Shown: in pieces, positions 52,468 to 62,927 of the stretch
How positions within the stretch are numbered: position 1 is the first letter of the stretch
How the letters are laid out: every line of letters begins with the position of its first letter
Position numbers and translations under genes: made by a program
Notes under the pieces: generated by a model
Seen by the model: only the letters and a program-made list of their open reading frames with translations
Database searches by the model: none
What the model was told of the DNA's origin: nothing
Assembly (NCBI RefSeq): GCF_018614615.1
Contig: NZ_JAGGOK010000002.1
Span: forward strand, 168,722-232,721
From: Streptomyces sp. ISL-100
Lineage (GTDB): Bacteria; Actinomycetota; Actinomycetes; Streptomycetales; Streptomycetaceae
Length of the DNA stretch: 64,000 nt
Direction: 5' to 3'

Positions 52468-52483
52468 GTCCGAAATACCGAAC
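52468..52483. promoter_or_regulatory. Predicted IclR site 3
   Basis: On the minus strand GTTCGGTATTTCGGAC, which matches the site at 61396 at 13 of 16 positions. It lies 35 bp before the start at 52518, in a 116-bp spacer that is unusually A/C-rich. This gives the importer operon its own regulated promoter. Confidence 0.6.
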
Positions 52484-52517
52484 CAAACAACCCAGGAACC
52501 AGGAACCAAGGAGTCTC

Positions 52518-53516
52518 GTGACAGCCCCGTCCCCGTCAGCCCCCCGCCGCCCCGGCGCGAGCGCACTGGCCCGCATCGGCCACTCCGCGCCGGACGACAA
52601 CCCCGCCGACACCTCCCCGCACGCCTTCCCCGACGGCGGCACCTGGCGCACCGAGATCCCCTCCGTCGAAGGCCCCGAGGCGCTCGCCGTCGTACTCAAG
52701 GAAAGCTCCCGCCTCGACGTCCCCATCCACCGCATCAGCCAGGGCAGCGGCATCTGGATGCTGACCGACAGCGACATCACGGAGATGGTGGAGTCCTGCG
52801 CCGAACGCGACATTGAGCTCTGCCTGTTCACCGGCCCGCGCGGCACCTGGGACATCGGCGCCGCCACCCGCACCGACTCCGGCGGAGCGGGGCTGCGTGC
52901 CCGTGGGCACGACGCACTCGCCGGATGCGTCGAAGACGCCCTTCGGGCATCCGCACTGGGCGTGAAGTGCCTCCTCGTCGCCGACGAGGGCGTGCTGTGG
53001 ACGCTGCACCAACTGCGCGCCGACGGGGTGCTGCCCGCCGACACCACCTTCAAAGTCTCCGCGCTGATCGGCCCGGTCAATCCGGCCTCGTACGCCGTGT
53101 ACGAGCGGCTCGGCGCCGACTCCGTCAACATCCCCTCCGACCTCACGCTCGCCCACTTCACCGAGATACGCCGGGTCAGCCGCGCCCCCATGGACCTCTA
53201 CGTGGAGGCGCCCGACGACCTCGGCGGCTACATCCGCATGTACGAAGCCGCCGAGCTGATCCGGCGCGGCGCGCCCCTCTACCTCAAGTTCGGGCTGTCC
53301 AAGTCCCCCGGCATCTATCCGTAGGGCGCCCAACTGCGCGACACCGCCCTGGCCGGCGCCCGTGAGCGCGTACGCCGCGGACGGCTCGTACTCGATCTGC
53401 TCGCCCGGCACGGCGCGGACGGCGGGATGTCCCCGCTCGGTTCCAGGCTGCCCGGCCCCCTCCACCGCTTCCCCGTCACCACCACCGTCACCACCACCAC
53501 CCCCGCGAAGGACTGA
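52518..53516 (+). pseudogene. TIM-barrel-like protein of the sugar locus, interrupted by an in-frame amber codon
   Basis: From GTG 52518, with AAGGAG 4 nt upstream, the frame encodes 268 aa and hits TAG at 53322-53324 just after SKSPGIYP. The same frame then continues for 63 coding-like codons ([21 protein letters not shown] and on) to TGA at 53514-53516, 5 bp before the chvE start. A TAC-to-TAG change in a Tyr codon would explain this. The protein looks like a U32-peptidase-like TIM barrel (VKCLLVADEGVLWTLHQLRADG; GADSVNIPSDLTLAHF); I do not know its role. The 268-aa product may retain some function. Confidence 0.7.
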
Positions 53517-53521
53517 TCCGC

Positions 53522-54628
53522 ATGACGCGACGCATATTCCGGGCCGCAACCGCCCTCACCACCACCGCGCTCGCCCTCTCCCTCGCCGCCTGCGGCCAGA
53601 ACGCCGAGGGTGGCAGTAAGGAGAAGAAGTCCGCGGGGGACGGCACCATCGGCATCGCGATGCCCACGAAGTCCTCGGAGCGGTGGATCGCCGACGGCAA
53701 CAACATGGTCGAGCAGTTCAAGAAGCTCGGCTACAAGACGGATCTGCAGTATGGCGAGGACGACGTCGACCAGCAGGTCTCGCAGATCGAGAACATGATC
53801 ACCAAGGGTGTCGACGTGCTGGTGGTCGCCGCCATCGACGGCCGCGCGCTGGGCGACGTGCTCGGCCAGGCCGCCGACCAGGGCGTCAAGGTGATCAGTT
53901 ACGACCGCCTCATCCTCGGCACCCCCAACGTCGACTACTACGCCTCCTTCGACAACGAGAAGGTCGGCGTCCTCCAGGCGACGTACATCATCGACAAGCT
54001 CGGGCTCAAGGACGGCGGCAAGAAGGGACCGTTCAATGTCGAGCTGTTCGCCGGCTCGCCCGACGACAACAACACCGGCTACTTCTTCCAGGGCGCCTGG
54101 AAGACCCTGAAGCCGTACATCGACAGCAAGCAGATCGTCGTCAGGAGCGGCCAGACCAAGCTGGACCAGGTCACCACCCTGCGCTGGGACGGCGGGACCG
54201 CGCAGAAGCGCATGGACGACCTGCTGACCAAGGCGTACGGCTCCGACGAGGTGGACGCCATCCTCTCGCCGTACGACGGGATCTCCATCGGCATCCTCTC
54301 CGCTCTCAAGTCGGACGGTTACGGTACGGCGGCCAAGCCGTACCCGGTCGTCACCGGTCAGGACGCCGAGGTCGCCTCGATCAAGTCGATCATCGCCGGG
54401 CAGCAGACGCAGACCGTCTACAAGGACACCCGGGCGCTCGCCAAGCAGGCGGTGCAAATGGCCGACGCGGTGCTGAACGACAAGAAGCCCGAGGTCAACG
54501 ACACCAAGACGTACAACAACGAGAAGAAGGTCGTGCCGTCCTTCCTCCTCGACCCGGTCAGTGTCGACAAGACCAACTACCGGTCCGTTCTGGTCGATTC
54601 CGGATACATCAAGGCGAGCGACCTGTGA
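53522..54628 (+). CDS. chvE: Multiple-monosaccharide ABC transporter substrate-binding lipoprotein
   Basis: A 368-aa ChvE-like sugar-binding protein. The signal peptide ends with lipobox LSLAACG. The binding fold is clear: [51 protein letters not shown] and [18 protein letters not shown]. This group binds arabinose, xylose, galactose and glucose. Its stop overlaps the ATPase gene start (GTGA). Confidence 0.92.
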   Translation: MTRRIFRAATALTTTALALSLAACGQNAEGGSKEKKSAGDGTIGIAMPTKSSERWIADGNNMVEQFKKLGYKTDLQYGEDDVDQQVSQIENMITKGVDVLVVAAIDGRALGDVLGQAADQGVKVISYDRLILGTPNVDYYASFDNEKVGVLQATYIIDKLGLKDGGKKGPFNVELFAGSPDDNNTGYFFQGAWKTLKPYIDSKQIVVRSGQTKLDQVTTLRWDGGTAQKRMDDLLTKAYGSDEVDAILSPYDGISIGILSALKSDGYGTAAKPYPVVTGQDAEVASIKSIIAGQQTQTVYKDTRALAKQAVQMADAVLNDKKPEVNDTKTYNNEKKVVPSFLLDPVSVDKTNYRSVLVDSGYIKASDL

Positions 54629-56184
54629 CGGCGGGGCCAACAGCGCCCGTCCTGGAGATGCGCTCGATCGTCAAGACCTTCCCCGGCGTCAAAGCGCTCT
54701 CCGACGTGACGCTCACCGTGGCGCGCGGCGAGGTTCACGCCGTCTGCGGGGAGAACGGCGCCGGCAAATCGACGCTGATGAAGGTCCTCAGCGGCGTACA
54801 TCCGCACGGGAGTTACGAAGGGGACATCCTCTTCGACGGCGAACACTGCGCCTTCAAGGACATCCGGGCCAGCGAGGCGCACGGCATCGTGATCATCCAC
54901 CAGGAGCTCGCCCTGGTGCCCTACCTCTCCCTCGCCGAGAACATCTTCCTCGGCAACGAGCACGCCAGCCGCGGGATCATCAGCTGGAACGAGACGCTCA
55001 AACACGCGGCGGCGCTGCTCAAGCGGGTGGGGCTGCGCGAGCATCCGCAGACGCGGGTCGCGGACATCGGGGTCGGCAAGCAGCAGCTCGTGGAGATCGC
55101 GAAGGCGCTCTCCAAGGAGGTGAAGCTGCTGATCCTCGACGAGCCGACCGCGGCGCTCAACGACGAGGACTCGGCTCAGCTTCTCCAGCTGATCCTGGAG
55201 TTGAAGGAACAGGGCATCACCTCGATCATCATCTCGCACAAGCTCAACGAGATCGCAGAGGTCGCCGACTCTGTCACCATCATCCGCGACGGCCGGACCA
55301 TCGAGACGCTGGACGTCAAGGCGGCGGAGACCACCGAGGAGCGGATCATCCGCGGCATGGTCGGCCGCGACCTCGACCACCGCTTCCCCGAGCGGACGGC
55401 GTACGAAGGTGATCCCGGCGCCCACCCCGCCCTCGAAGTCCGCGACTGGACCGTGCACCACCCCATCGACCAGCAGCGCAAGGTCGTGGACGGGGTCTCG
55501 GTGCACGTCCGGCGGGGCGAAATCGTGGGCATCGCCGGGCTGATGGGAGCCGGGCGTACAGAGCTCGCGATGAGCGTCTTCGGGCGGTCGTACGGCCGGA
55601 ACATCAGCGGCACCGTCCTCAAGGACGGCGAGGAGATCCGCACCAGGACCGTCCCCGAGGCGATCGGTCACGGCATCGCGTACGTCACCGAGGACCGCAA
55701 GCACTACGGCCTCAACCTCATCGACACCATCGGCCGCAACATCACCCTCAGCGCCCTGCCGAAGGTGGCCAGGCGCGGCATCGTCGACGGGCACGAGGAG
55801 ACCAGGGTCGCGGAGTCGTACCGCCGCAGCATGAACATCAAGGCACCGACGGTCTTCGAGCAGGTCGGCCGGCTGTCCGGCGGCAACCAGCAGAAGGTCG
55901 TCCTCAGCAAGTGGATCTTCGCGGGCCCTGATGTGCTGATCCTCGACGAGCCGACGCGCGGTATCGACGTCGGGGCGAAGTACGAGATCTACACAGTCAT
56001 CGACGAGTTGGCAGCCCAGGGGAGAGCGATCATCTTCATCTCCTCCGAGCTGCCCGAACTCCTCGGGATGTGCGACCGCATCTACACGATGTCGGCCGGC
56101 CGGCTGACCGGCGAAATCCCGCGTCATGAGGCTACCCAGGAATCCCTGATGCGCCACATGACCGTGACTCCTCCCCCCACGTGA
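54625..56184 (+). CDS. mmsA: Multiple-monosaccharide ABC transporter ATPase
   Basis: A 519-aa double ABC ATPase of the GguA/MmsA type. First domain: [45 protein letters not shown]. Second domain: a degenerate Walker A (GLMGAGRTE) and the signature LSGGNQQKV with [11 protein letters not shown], as usual for sugar importers. It energises uptake through the permease encoded 111 bp downstream. Confidence 0.95.
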   Translation: MTAGPTAPVLEMRSIVKTFPGVKALSDVTLTVARGEVHAVCGENGAGKSTLMKVLSGVHPHGSYEGDILFDGEHCAFKDIRASEAHGIVIIHQELALVPYLSLAENIFLGNEHASRGIISWNETLKHAAALLKRVGLREHPQTRVADIGVGKQQLVEIAKALSKEVKLLILDEPTAALNDEDSAQLLQLILELKEQGITSIIISHKLNEIAEVADSVTIIRDGRTIETLDVKAAETTEERIIRGMVGRDLDHRFPERTAYEGDPGAHPALEVRDWTVHHPIDQQRKVVDGVSVHVRRGEIVGIAGLMGAGRTELAMSVFGRSYGRNISGTVLKDGEEIRTRTVPEAIGHGIAYVTEDRKHYGLNLIDTIGRNITLSALPKVARRGIVDGHEETRVAESYRRSMNIKAPTVFEQVGRLSGGNQQKVVLSKWIFAGPDVLILDEPTRGIDVGAKYEIYTVIDELAAQGRAIIFISSELPELLGMCDRIYTMSAGRLTGEIPRHEATQESLMRHMTVTPPPT

Positions 56185-56295
56185 ATGAGGGGGATTCTCA
56201 CTCGACCGCTTCGCGGCCTCATGACGGCCAAGCCCTGACCGCTGCCCGAGAGCAGGGCACCAACATACCAACTCACGCCAGGCAACGAGGTACAT

Positions 56296-57531
56296 ATGAG
56301 CCCCGTCACCACCGATACCCCAGGCAGCGCCCCCGCAGCCGACGCCCCGGCGAGGACCGCCGTCACCACCCTGCTGCTGGACACCATGCGCCGCAACATG
56401 CGCCAGTACGGCATGCTCATCGCGCTCGCGCTGATCGTCGTGCTCTTCGCGATCTGGACGGACGGCGTACTCCTCCAGCCGAACAACGTCACCAATCTGG
56501 TCCTCCAGAACAGCTACATCCTGGTCCTCGGCATCGGCATGATGATCGTCATCATCTCGGGCCACATCGACCTGTCGGTCGGCTCGCTGGCGGCGTTCGT
56601 GTCCGCCGCGTGCGCGGTGATGATGGTCGAGCACGACATTCCCTGGCCGCTCGCGACGGTGATCGCGCTCGCCATTGGGGCCCTGGCCGGGGCGTGGCAG
56701 GGCTTCTGGATCGCGTACGTCGGCATACCGTCGTTCATCGTCACGCTGGCGGGCATGCTGCTCTTCCGCGGCGGTACGCAGATCTTCCTCGGCTCGCGCT
56801 CCATCGGCCCGTTCCCCGAGGGCTTCCAGAAGATCTCCACGGGTTACCTCCCGTCCCTCGGCCCGGACACCAACTACCACAACCTCACCCTGCTGCTGGG
56901 ACTGGGACTGCTCGTCTTCGCGCTGGCGCAGGAGGTGCGCGACCGGCGCAGGCAGCTGAGTTACGAACTCGATGTGCTGCCGCGCTCGCTGTTCCTGACC
57001 AAGTGCGTGGCGATGGCGGCGGCCGTCCTCGCCTTCACGATGACGCTGGCCAGTTACCGGGGCGTACCCGTGGTGCTTCTGCTGCTGGCGGTACTGCTCA
57101 TCGGCTTCGGCTTCGTGATGCGCAACGCGGTCGTCGGCAGGCATGTGTACGCGCTGGGCGGCAACCAGGCGGCGGCGAAGCTGTCGGGCGTCAAGGACAA
57201 GCGCGTCACCTTCCTGGTCTTCGTGAACATGGGCGTGCTCGCCGCCCTGGCCGGGGTCGTGTACGCGGCCCGGCTGAACGCGGGCGTACCGCAGGCCGGT
57301 GTGAACTTCGAACTGGAGGCGATCGCGGCGGCGTTCATCGGCGGCGCGTCGATGAGCGGCGGCGTCGGCACGGTGTTCGGCGCGATCATCGGCGGTCTGG
57401 TGCTGGGCGTACTCAACAACGGTATGTCGCTGGTCGGCATCGGCACGGACTACCAGCAGGTCATCAAGGGTCTGGTGCTGCTGGCGGCGGTCGGGTTCGA
57501 CGTATGGAACAAGCGCAAGGTCGGTTCATGA
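56296..57531 (+). CDS. mmsB: Multiple-monosaccharide ABC transporter permease
   Basis: A 411-aa GguB/XylH-type permease with about ten transmembrane segments. Family marks are LGIGMMIVIISGHIDLSVGSLAAF, ALAIGALAGAWQGFWIAYVGIPSFIVTLAGML and AAFIGGASMSGGVGTVFGAIIGGLVLGVLNNGM. With ChvE and the ATPase it forms the complete importer. The 111-bp spacer before it holds no obvious terminator. Confidence 0.95.
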   Translation: MSPVTTDTPGSAPAADAPARTAVTTLLLDTMRRNMRQYGMLIALALIVVLFAIWTDGVLLQPNNVTNLVLQNSYILVLGIGMMIVIISGHIDLSVGSLAAFVSAACAVMMVEHDIPWPLATVIALAIGALAGAWQGFWIAYVGIPSFIVTLAGMLLFRGGTQIFLGSRSIGPFPEGFQKISTGYLPSLGPDTNYHNLTLLLGLGLLVFALAQEVRDRRRQLSYELDVLPRSLFLTKCVAMAAAVLAFTMTLASYRGVPVVLLLLAVLLIGFGFVMRNAVVGRHVYALGGNQAAAKLSGVKDKRVTFLVFVNMGVLAALAGVVYAARLNAGVPQAGVNFELEAIAAAFIGGASMSGGVGTVFGAIIGGLVLGVLNNGMSLVGIGTDYQQVIKGLVLLAAVGFDVWNKRKVGS

Positions 57532-57553
57532 ACTCCCCGAAGGAGCCACAGAT

Positions 57554-58732
57554 ATGAGCACGAGCAGACGCACGGTACTGGCGGGCGCGGCAGCCGGAGC
57601 GGCAGCCGCCGCTGGACTGGCCGCAACGACGGGAACGGCGTACGCCGCCTCACCCTCCGCCTCCTCCACCGGGCACTCCCCTTCGCGCGAGCTCTTCGGC
57701 CGGCTGGCCGACGGCACGAAGGTGTACCGGTGGACCGTCGCCAACGGCGGGACCCGGCTGAAGGTCCTCTCGTACGGCGGGATCGTCCAGTCCCTGGAGA
57801 TACCGGACCGGCACAGCGCGGCGGCGAACATCTCGCTGGGCTTCGACAATCTCGACGACTACGTCGCCAAGTCCCCGTACTTCGGCGCGCTGATCGGGCG
57901 CTACGGCAACCGCATCGCCAAGGGCCGGTTCACGCTCGACGGGCGTACGTACCAGCTCCCCGTCAACGACGGTCCGAACAGCCTGCACGGTGGCGACAAG
58001 GGCTTCGACAAGCAGGTGTGGGCCGTGGAGCCCTTCAGCCGGGGATCCGACCGGGGCCTCGTCCTCAGGCGGACCAGCCCTGACGGCGAAATGGGCTACC
58101 CGGGAACGCTCGAAATGACGGTCACGTACACGCTCACCGCGCGCGGTGACTGGCGGATCGACTACGAGGCCACCACCGACCGGGCGACCGTCGCCAACCT
58201 CACCAGCCACACGTACTTCAACCTGGCGGGCGAGGGCAGCGGCTCCATCAACGGCCACACGCTGGAGATGGCCGCCGCCCGCTACACCCCCGTCGACTCC
58301 ACGCTCATACCGACCGGCGAGCTCGCGCGCGTCACGGGAACGCCCTTCGACTTCCGGCGGGCGAAGGCGATCGGCGAGCAGGCCCGGGTGCCGCATCAGC
58401 AGGTGCTGTACGGGAAGGGGCTCGACCACAACTGGGTGCTGGACAAGGGCATAACGACCGTTCCCGGGTACGCTCTCACGCTCACCGATCCCGCCTCCGG
58501 CCGGGTGATGAAGATGTACACGACCGAGCCGGGGATGCAGTTCTACAGCGGCAACTTCCTCGACGGCACGCTCGCGGGAACGTCGGGCCGGCTGTACCGC
58601 CAGGGCGACGGCCTGTGCCTGGAGTCGCAGCACTTCCCGGACTCGCCCAACCAGCCGTCGTTCCCCTCGACGGTGCTGCGCCCGGGAACGACGTACCGCT
58701 CGACCACGGTGCACGCCTTCTCTGCCCGCTGA
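57554..58732 (+). CDS. galM: Secreted aldose 1-epimerase
   Basis: A 392-aa galactose mutarotase-like protein with an N-terminal Tat signal (SRRTVLAGAAAGAAAAAGLA). Catalytic residues lie in GRYGNRIAKGRF, LHGGDKGFDKQVW, LTSHTYFNLAGEGSG and LCLESQHFPDSPN (Glu). Exported mutarotases help convert released sugars to the anomer that is taken up. It is the last gene of the importer operon, followed by a strong terminator. Confidence 0.93.
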   Translation: MSTSRRTVLAGAAAGAAAAAGLAATTGTAYAASPSASSTGHSPSRELFGRLADGTKVYRWTVANGGTRLKVLSYGGIVQSLEIPDRHSAAANISLGFDNLDDYVAKSPYFGALIGRYGNRIAKGRFTLDGRTYQLPVNDGPNSLHGGDKGFDKQVWAVEPFSRGSDRGLVLRRTSPDGEMGYPGTLEMTVTYTLTARGDWRIDYEATTDRATVANLTSHTYFNLAGEGSGSINGHTLEMAAARYTPVDSTLIPTGELARVTGTPFDFRRAKAIGEQARVPHQQVLYGKGLDHNWVLDKGITTVPGYALTLTDPASGRVMKMYTTEPGMQFYSGNFLDGTLAGTSGRLYRQGDGLCLESQHFPDSPNQPSFPSTVLRPGTTYRSTTVHAFSAR

Positions 58733-58743
58733 CGACCGCACTG

Positions 58744-58784
58744 CTGAAGCCCCCTGCCGGATCAGGTCCGGCAGGGGGCTTCAG
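58744..58784. terminator. Bidirectional terminator between galM and the arabinofuranosidase gene
   Basis: Perfect 18-bp arms (58744-58761 and 58767-58784) with a 5-nt loop TCAGG; the stem is CTGAAGCCCCCTGCCGGA paired with its complement. It lies between convergent stop codons and is the strongest hairpin in the window. Confidence 0.85.
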
Positions 58785-58798
58785 TGTGTGGAAGGGGC

Positions 58799-61373
58799 TC
58801 AGTCCGTCTTGATGCGCATGAAGGTGACGGAGTGGGCGGGGAAGGTGTACGTGAAGCTGCCGGCCACCCCGTCGAGGGTGGAGCGGCGTGGCTTGATCGG
58901 CTGGTCGGTGGGGGTGTTGACGGCGTCGGGAGCGCCCTGGAGCGTGGTCAGGCGGGCCTTGGACGACGCGATGGTGGTCTCCCCGCCGAGGTCGATCTTC
59001 GTCCGGGCGGGTGCGTCCTGGGCGTTGACGACCTTGACGATGAGTTCGCCGGTGGCCTTGTCGCGGGTGACGACCTGGCGGAAGGGCTCGGCGGCCTTGT
59101 CGTCGGTGAAGCTGCCCCACTCCTGACCGTCCAGGAAGAGGGTCACCTGCCGGCCGCGTACCTGGACCTTGACGTCGTACGTACGGCCGCTCTCGATCGT
59201 CGTACCGCGCTCTATGAGGGTCTGCTTGGCGCCGCCCACGGCCTTCTCGACGACGGAACGGGTGTTGCCCCAGCCGCCGAGGTTCCACCAGTAGTAATTG
59301 CCGGTGTCCTTGACCCCGAAGGCGATCAGGAAGCCTTCCTTTCCGGATTCCTTCGTGGCCTTCAGCTTCAGGTCGTAGTCGTGCCACGCCGCGTCGCCGG
59401 CGGTGACCAGGGTGTTCTCGGCCGCGGCGTCGGACTGGACGTACGCGCCGTCCTTGACGGACCAGGAGCCGGTGCCGGCCGCCTTCGTCCAGCGGCTGTC
59501 GCCGCCGGAGAAGTCGTCGGCGAAGAGGCCGGCGCCGTCCGCCGACGTGACGCTCACGTCGTCGTACGCCGCCGCGGTCGCCCAGGTGGAGAGGCCCACG
59601 GCGCCGGTGATCGGGCCGCTGACGGCGGGGGTGCCGGATGCCCGGCTGCGTACGACCTGGTCACCGACGTTGTTCATGAAGAGCTTCTGCGTCTCGTAGC
59701 TGGCGCTGCCCCATGAGGTGGTGTTGTCGAACCAGATCATGTTCGGCCGCCACTGCGCGTCATTGGTGTCGGCGAGGAGCGGGGCGTACGAGGCGAGCTT
59801 GACGATGTCCGCGTTGCGTTCGAGGCCGGTCATGTAGGCCGCTTCGGCGAGGGCGTTGGAGAAGCGGTTGTCGAGTGACGCGTACTCGCCGAGGAACACC
59901 TTGGGGCCCTGGCGGTCGTACGAGTCATAGCGCTCGTTGTTCTCCAGGAACCACTGCGGGCTGTTGTAGTAGTGCTCGTCGACCATGGCCACCTTGGCTT
60001 CGCGGTTCAGCTGCCAGGCGCGGTCGAAGGTGGTGCCGCTGTCGTCGGGGCCGGAGTTGCTGATGACCGTGATGTCCGGGTACTTGGCCTCGATGGCCTT
60101 GCGGAACTCGGTGAAGCGCGCGAAGAACTGGTCGGGAAGGTTCTCCTCGTTGCCGACCTCAAGGTGGGTGAGCCCGAAGGGCTTGGGGTGGCCCATCCGG
60201 GCCCTCTTCTTGCCCCAGGGAGACGTCACGGGTCCGTTCGCGAACTCGATGAGGTCGAGCGTGTCCTGGATGTGGCGCTGAAGCAGCTCGGGGTCGTCGG
60301 TCGCCTTGTTCTGGCCGCAGCCGGTGACGAGGGCGGGGACCACGGGAAGGGCCATCGCGCCGATGTCCTCGGCGTACTGGAAGTACTCGTAGTAGCCGAG
60401 GCCGTACGTCTGGTTGTAGCCCCAGAAGTTGGCGTTCACCGGCCGCTGCTCGATGGGGCCGACGGTGTCCTTCCACTGGTAGGAGCGCTTGCGCTCGAAG
60501 TCGGGGGCCTCGTACGCCTCATGACTGCCGGTGTTGACCAGGCAGCCGCCGGGGAAGCGCAGGAAGCCCGGGTCCAGGGCGGCGATCTTCTCGGCGAGGT
60601 CCTTGCGCAGGCCGTTCGGGCGGCCCTTGTAGGTGTCGCGGGGGAAGAGCGAGACCATGTCGAGCCGCACGGTGCCGCTGCCGCCGGCGGTGACGGCGAG
60701 CCGGCCGGCGCCACTGGTGGTGCGGGCGGTGAGCGTTCCCGTGTACTTCGTCCAGCGGTCGCCGCGTGCGGTCACGCGCAGGGGGCTTGCCAACGGGGTT
60801 GTTCCGTCGCGCAGTTCGATGCTGAGGGGCGTTCCTCCGGGCTGGTCGGTGCGCGCCCACACCGAGAAGTCGTACTTCTTTCCCGCCTGAACCGCGATCC
60901 CCGCGTTGTAGCCGGAGTTCGCGACGCCGAAGCGGGCGCTGTCGCTGTCGCCTGTGCCGTCGAGGTCCAGCCGCAGATAGCGACGGTTGCGCTCGTTCAG
61001 CCGCCCGCCGTCGTCCACGACGCGCGCCGTGCCGGTCGCCGCACCGCTCGCGGTTTCCTTCCATGCGGTCAGCGGGGTGTACGCGCGGTTGTCGGCGGGG
61101 TCGTACTCGAAGGAACGATTCTGCACGAGCTCGGCGTACAGCCCGCCGTCGGCGGCGTGAGTAGAACACGCCGTACATCGAGTCGTCGATCTCGGGCCCG
61201 GCACTCGCCGGGTCGACGCTGATCGAGTAGTCGGTCGCCTCCGCCCCCGCCTCCGCCGCGGCCGGGGCTTCGGTGGGTGCGACGACGAGTGCGGCCGTCA
61301 GGCCGACGAGGGCGGCCGCGACGGCGAGGCCGCGCCTGGATCTGTTCTGACTACGCATACGGACTGGGCGCAT
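58799..61373 (-). pseudogene. Secreted GH51 alpha-L-arabinofuranosidase, broken by an 11-nt deletion
   Basis: The N-terminal part (ATG 61373) has a signal peptide (GLAVAAALVGLTAALVVAP) and reads to PEIDDSMYGVFY. There it loses frame, and HAADGGLYAELVQNRSFE continues one frame over. One nucleotide (61160) stands where the family has the EDIN codons, so 11 nt are missing net. The rest is intact: a CBM-like region, FLRFPGGCLVNTG, acid/base LTHLEVGNEEN, nucleophile KVFLGEYAS, and a C-terminal glucanase-like domain. It is an arabinan/arabinoxylan-degrading enzyme if repaired. A predicted IclR site lies 23 bp upstream. Confidence 0.8.
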
Positions 61374-61395
61374 ATGGACTGGGCTCCTGATGCTC

Positions 61396-61411
61396 GTTCG
61401 AAATATCGGAC
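61396..61411. promoter_or_regulatory. Predicted IclR site 4
   Basis: GTTCGA-AATA-TCGGAC is the best copy of the locus motif, with nearly complementary arms. It lies upstream of the arabinofuranosidase gene start at 61373, so that gene is probably in the same regulon. Confidence 0.6.
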
Positions 61412-61497
61412 ATTGACCACAATCCCGAACGAAAACATAGACAGGCGCCCACCCCAGGTCAACTCCCGTGCACCAGAAGGAAATTATTCGTCGCGGA

Positions 61498-61797
61498 TTA
61501 CGCGCGTCGCCGGAGGTCGATGTCCGCGTCCGCCGCGTAGCTCTGAGTCCAGTGGCGCCCGGCATCCGACGCCCATGTGACGTGGACGGTGTCACCGTCG
61601 ATCCGGACGCGGTCGACGGTGATCACGCGCTCCCCGGTACGCACGTCACCGCGGCGCAACTCACCGGCCTTGACGGTCGGGTACGTGTCCTTGACCTGCG
61701 CCTCTGCCTCGTCGGCCGCCCGAACAAGCGCCGCCGCCAGCTCCCGCGCCTGCTCGGGAGTGGCGACCAGGCCCAGTTCTCGTATAGCTACGGCCAC
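61498..61797 (-). CDS. Small hypothetical protein of the right-end element
   Basis: A ~99-aa protein from GTG 61797 (VAVAIRELGLVATPEQARELAAALVRAADEAEAQVKDTYP...). It has an N-terminal helix pair and a beta-rich end (VITVDRVRIDGDTVHVTWASDAGRHW) in which Asp/Glu residues dominate. A longer frame runs upstream to 61899 but starts with less coding-like sequence. I do not recognise it. Codon bias still resembles the host. No ribosome site is evident. Confidence 0.5.
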   Translation of the reverse strand: MAVAIRELGLVATPEQARELAAALVRAADEAEAQVKDTYPTVKAGELRRGDVRTGERVITVDRVRIDGDTVHVTWASDAGRHWTQSYAADADIDLRRRA

Positions 61798-61849
61798 CCG
61801 ACAAGTAACAATGAGTAACCACTGGCACTGTCCGTGTCGGTCGGGGCCG

Positions 61850-62410
61850 TCAGCCCCAGAGGTTTTCTGAGTCCCATTCGTGGCTCGCACGGTTGACAAA
61901 GCGGGCCATGGATTCCGGGGCGGGCTGCCAGTCGCGGGTTACGCGCGGCGCCTCGGTGGCGAGCCGGGTCAGCGCTCGCTCCCACGAGAGCACGTCGTCG
62001 TCGTTGAGGAGTTGCTCGGCGCGGCGGCTCACAATGCGACGGTGCAGATGGTGGGCAAGGTCGGGGCGCACGTCGGGGTAGTCGCCGCTGTCGTCGCCGG
62101 GCCAGGGCAGCCAGGTCCGGCGGTAGACCCATCCTTCACAAAAGACGCAGTGAGCAAGCTGGATGGCATGCAGCGGTGCCCGGACGGCGACGGGCAGGGG
62201 CAGCGCCCGGTACACGGCGAGGGTGCCGCGGTGTCGGCAGTCGAGGTTGCGCCAGGTGCTCGGACCGGCGCCCATCCGCCAGAAGACTTCATCCAGGGGG
62301 ACCGCCGGCTTGTGGGTGACCGCGAGCGGATCCTCGCACCAGGGCAACTTCTCGCGCAGCCACCACACGAGCCAGCTGTTCCACAGCCGCCGACGCAGTC
62401 GTTTCGGCAT
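61850..62410 (-). CDS. Hypothetical protein of the right-end element
   Basis: A 186-aa protein rich in Trp, Arg and His (LRRRLWNSWLVWWLREKLPWCEDP; CVFCEGWVYRRTWLPWPGDDSGDYP; DLAHHLHRRIVSRRAEQLL). A CxxC pair could bind zinc. I see no family match I can name. It lies 2 bp from ssb on the same strand and is likely co-transcribed with it. Such Trp-rich basic proteins accompany ssb in integrated actinobacterial plasmids, which suggests mobile origin. Confidence 0.6.
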   Translation of the reverse strand: MPKRLRRRLWNSWLVWWLREKLPWCEDPLAVTHKPAVPLDEVFWRMGAGPSTWRNLDCRHRGTLAVYRALPLPVAVRAPLHAIQLAHCVFCEGWVYRRTWLPWPGDDSGDYPDVRPDLAHHLHRRIVSRRAEQLLNDDDVLSWERALTRLATEAPRVTRDWQPAPESMARFVNRASHEWDSENLWG

Positions 62411-62412
62411 GG

Positions 62413-62868
62413 TCAGAACGGGTGGGTCTCGGCGGGGGCCGCCGCCTGGGCTTGACCGGTGTCCGCGGTGGCGGAGCGGGGTGCGGGGGTAGCGCCGCCG
62501 GGTCGGTAGGTCTTGGTGACGGACGCTTTCGCGTACGTCAGGGAGGCGGCGATCTCCTCGGCGTCGATCTCGACGACGGTACGGCGGACGCCTTCCTTGT
62601 CGTCGAAGGTGCGCTGCTTGAGGCGGCCGGTGACGATGACCCGGGCACCCTTGGTCAGGCTGGCTGAGGCATTCTCCGCGGCCTGGCGCCAGATCGAGCA
62701 GCGCAGGAACAGCGGTTCCCCGTCGACGAATTCGTTGCGCTCGCGGTCGAAGGTCCGGGGCGTGGAAGCGATAGTGAACCCGGTGACGGGCAGGCCGGAG
62801 GCAGTGTGCCGAAGTTCCGGGTCGGCGGTCAGGTTGCCCACCACCGTCACCAGCGTCTCGCCCGCCAT
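62413..62868 (-). CDS. ssb: Single-stranded DNA-binding protein, accessory copy
   Basis: A 151-aa SSB. The OB fold is intact: [69 protein letters not shown]. The acidic C-terminal tail is weak, ending ETHPF instead of DDEPPF, so contacts with host repair proteins may differ. Short length and the neighbouring genes suggest a plasmid- or element-borne copy. A group II intron ends 18 nt upstream of its ATG, which keeps GGAGAGG as ribosome site. Confidence 0.9.
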   Translation of the reverse strand: MAGETLVTVVGNLTADPELRHTASGLPVTGFTIASTPRTFDRERNEFVDGEPLFLRCSIWRQAAENASASLTKGARVIVTGRLKQRTFDDKEGVRRTVVEIDAEEIAASLTYAKASVTKTYRPGGATPAPRSATADTGQAQAAAPAETHPF

Positions 62869-62927
62869 GTCCCCGCCCTCTCCGTAGTGGCGGGTAGCCC
62901 CGCGCCTTTAGACACGGGGCCCCCTAA

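Noticed and set aside
53683..54600. Long frame overlapping chvE on the plus strand
   Set aside because: The Arg/Gly-rich translation is the shifted frame of chvE. Only the part from 54625 is real, as the ATPase.
54577..57144. An 855-codon open frame antisense to the sugar importer genes
   Set aside because: It is a mirror of highly conserved ATPase and permease genes; the composition is rich in Asp/Val/Arg/Gly without domains.
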